A stretch of 33,338 bases of DNA from JALYUS01 sp038231255 (lineage in GTDB: Bacteria > Chloroflexota > Chloroflexia > Thermomicrobiales > JALYUS01), in contig JBBRLR010000047.1 of the NCBI GenBank assembly GCA_038231255.1, forward strand, positions 1-33,338, in the 5' to 3' direction. Each line of letters opens with the position of its first letter. Position 1 is the stretch's first letter. Shown in pieces: positions 32,429 to 33,338 of this stretch. Under the pieces are notes generated by a model, which saw nothing but the letters and a program-made list of their open reading frames with translations, was not told the DNA's origin and did no database searches. The position numbers were made by a program, and so were the translations under genes.

Positions 32429-32456
32429 AAAGGACGCCCACGAAGGGCGCCCTTTT
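32429..32456. terminator. bidirectional terminator
   Basis: AAAGGACGCCC-5 nt-GGGCGCCCTTT forms an 11-bp stem (one A-C mismatch on plus, a G-U pair on minus) followed by TTTT within the plus strand. It sits between the convergent MFS and ABC ATPase genes, 18 bp beyond the latter's stop, and can serve both. Confidence 0.68.
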
Positions 32457-32473
32457 CGTACACAGGACAGCGA

Positions 32474-33338
<865 letters not shown>

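Overview
The window is GC-rich, densely coded bacterial chromosome with about 28 intact genes on both strands. There is no rRNA, tRNA, CRISPR array or transposase gene. The gene mix is: a secreted L,D-transpeptidase with SH3-like repeats, an actinobacterial-type DUF1906/GH25-like protein, DppA-type D-aminopeptidase, a dimethylglycine-dehydrogenase-like protein, two-domain ChrA, and UgpC/MsmX-type ABC ATPase. This would fit a Chloroflexota (Thermomicrobia-like) or related GC-rich organism. No taxonomic marker gene is present, so that placement is inference.

Layout. 1-4,020: a secreted glycosidase-like protein, a gamma-glutamyltransferase and an iodotyrosine-deiodinase-like nitroreductase, with two palindromic repeat elements. 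4,023-6,614 (minus): a NUDIX hydrolase and a GH13 branching-enzyme-like protein, then CsbD with a clean terminator. 6,841-8,208: the L,D-transpeptidase. 8,233-11,335 (minus): a manganese operon mntR-mntH-usp, whose promoter overlaps an MntR-like palindrome. 11,461-14,030: a small membrane protein, DppA-type peptidase with a GNAT acetyltransferase, the remnant of a RelE/HigB-like toxin and a CopC-like secreted protein. 14,074-19,273 (minus): alpha/beta hydrolase, proline-racemase-family enzyme, a FrnE/DsbA-family protein, a serine beta-lactamase-like protein and an enolase-superfamily enzyme. 19,382-26,488 (plus): EEP nuclease/phosphatase, a MacB-like ABC exporter, a tiny membrane protein, an FAD/GcvT dehydrogenase and an alpha/beta hydrolase. 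26,598-28,757 (minus): an RmlC-like cupin and an N-acyl-D-amino-acid deacylase. 28,922-32,282 (plus): ChrA, dienelactone hydrolase, an MFS transporter. 32,474-end (minus): a sugar-type ABC ATPase cut by the window edge.

The most important observation is the FrnE/DsbA-family gene (16,523-17,173, minus). Its active-site CxxC is encoded as TGA-Pro-Phe-Cys. The TGA sits exactly where the first cysteine belongs, a good Shine-Dalgarno and ATG lie 14 codons upstream, and a long hairpin with a G-starting apical loop begins 7 nt after the TGA. This is the pattern of a bacterial selenoprotein with a SECIS element. A standard gene call would start downstream of the TGA and lose the active site.

Other themes: (1) several families of dispersed palindromic, MITE-like repeats sit at gene 3' ends, and in two cases supply the stop codon of the upstream gene; (2) many enzymes act on peptides, D-amino acids or N-methyl/cyclic amino acids (GGT, DppA, proline racemase family, D-aminoacylase, DMGDH-like, beta-lactamase-like), suggesting scavenging of peptide and amino-acid derivatives; (3) the nitroreductase keeps the spacing of the Glu/Tyr/Lys triad that binds iodotyrosine in deiodinases.
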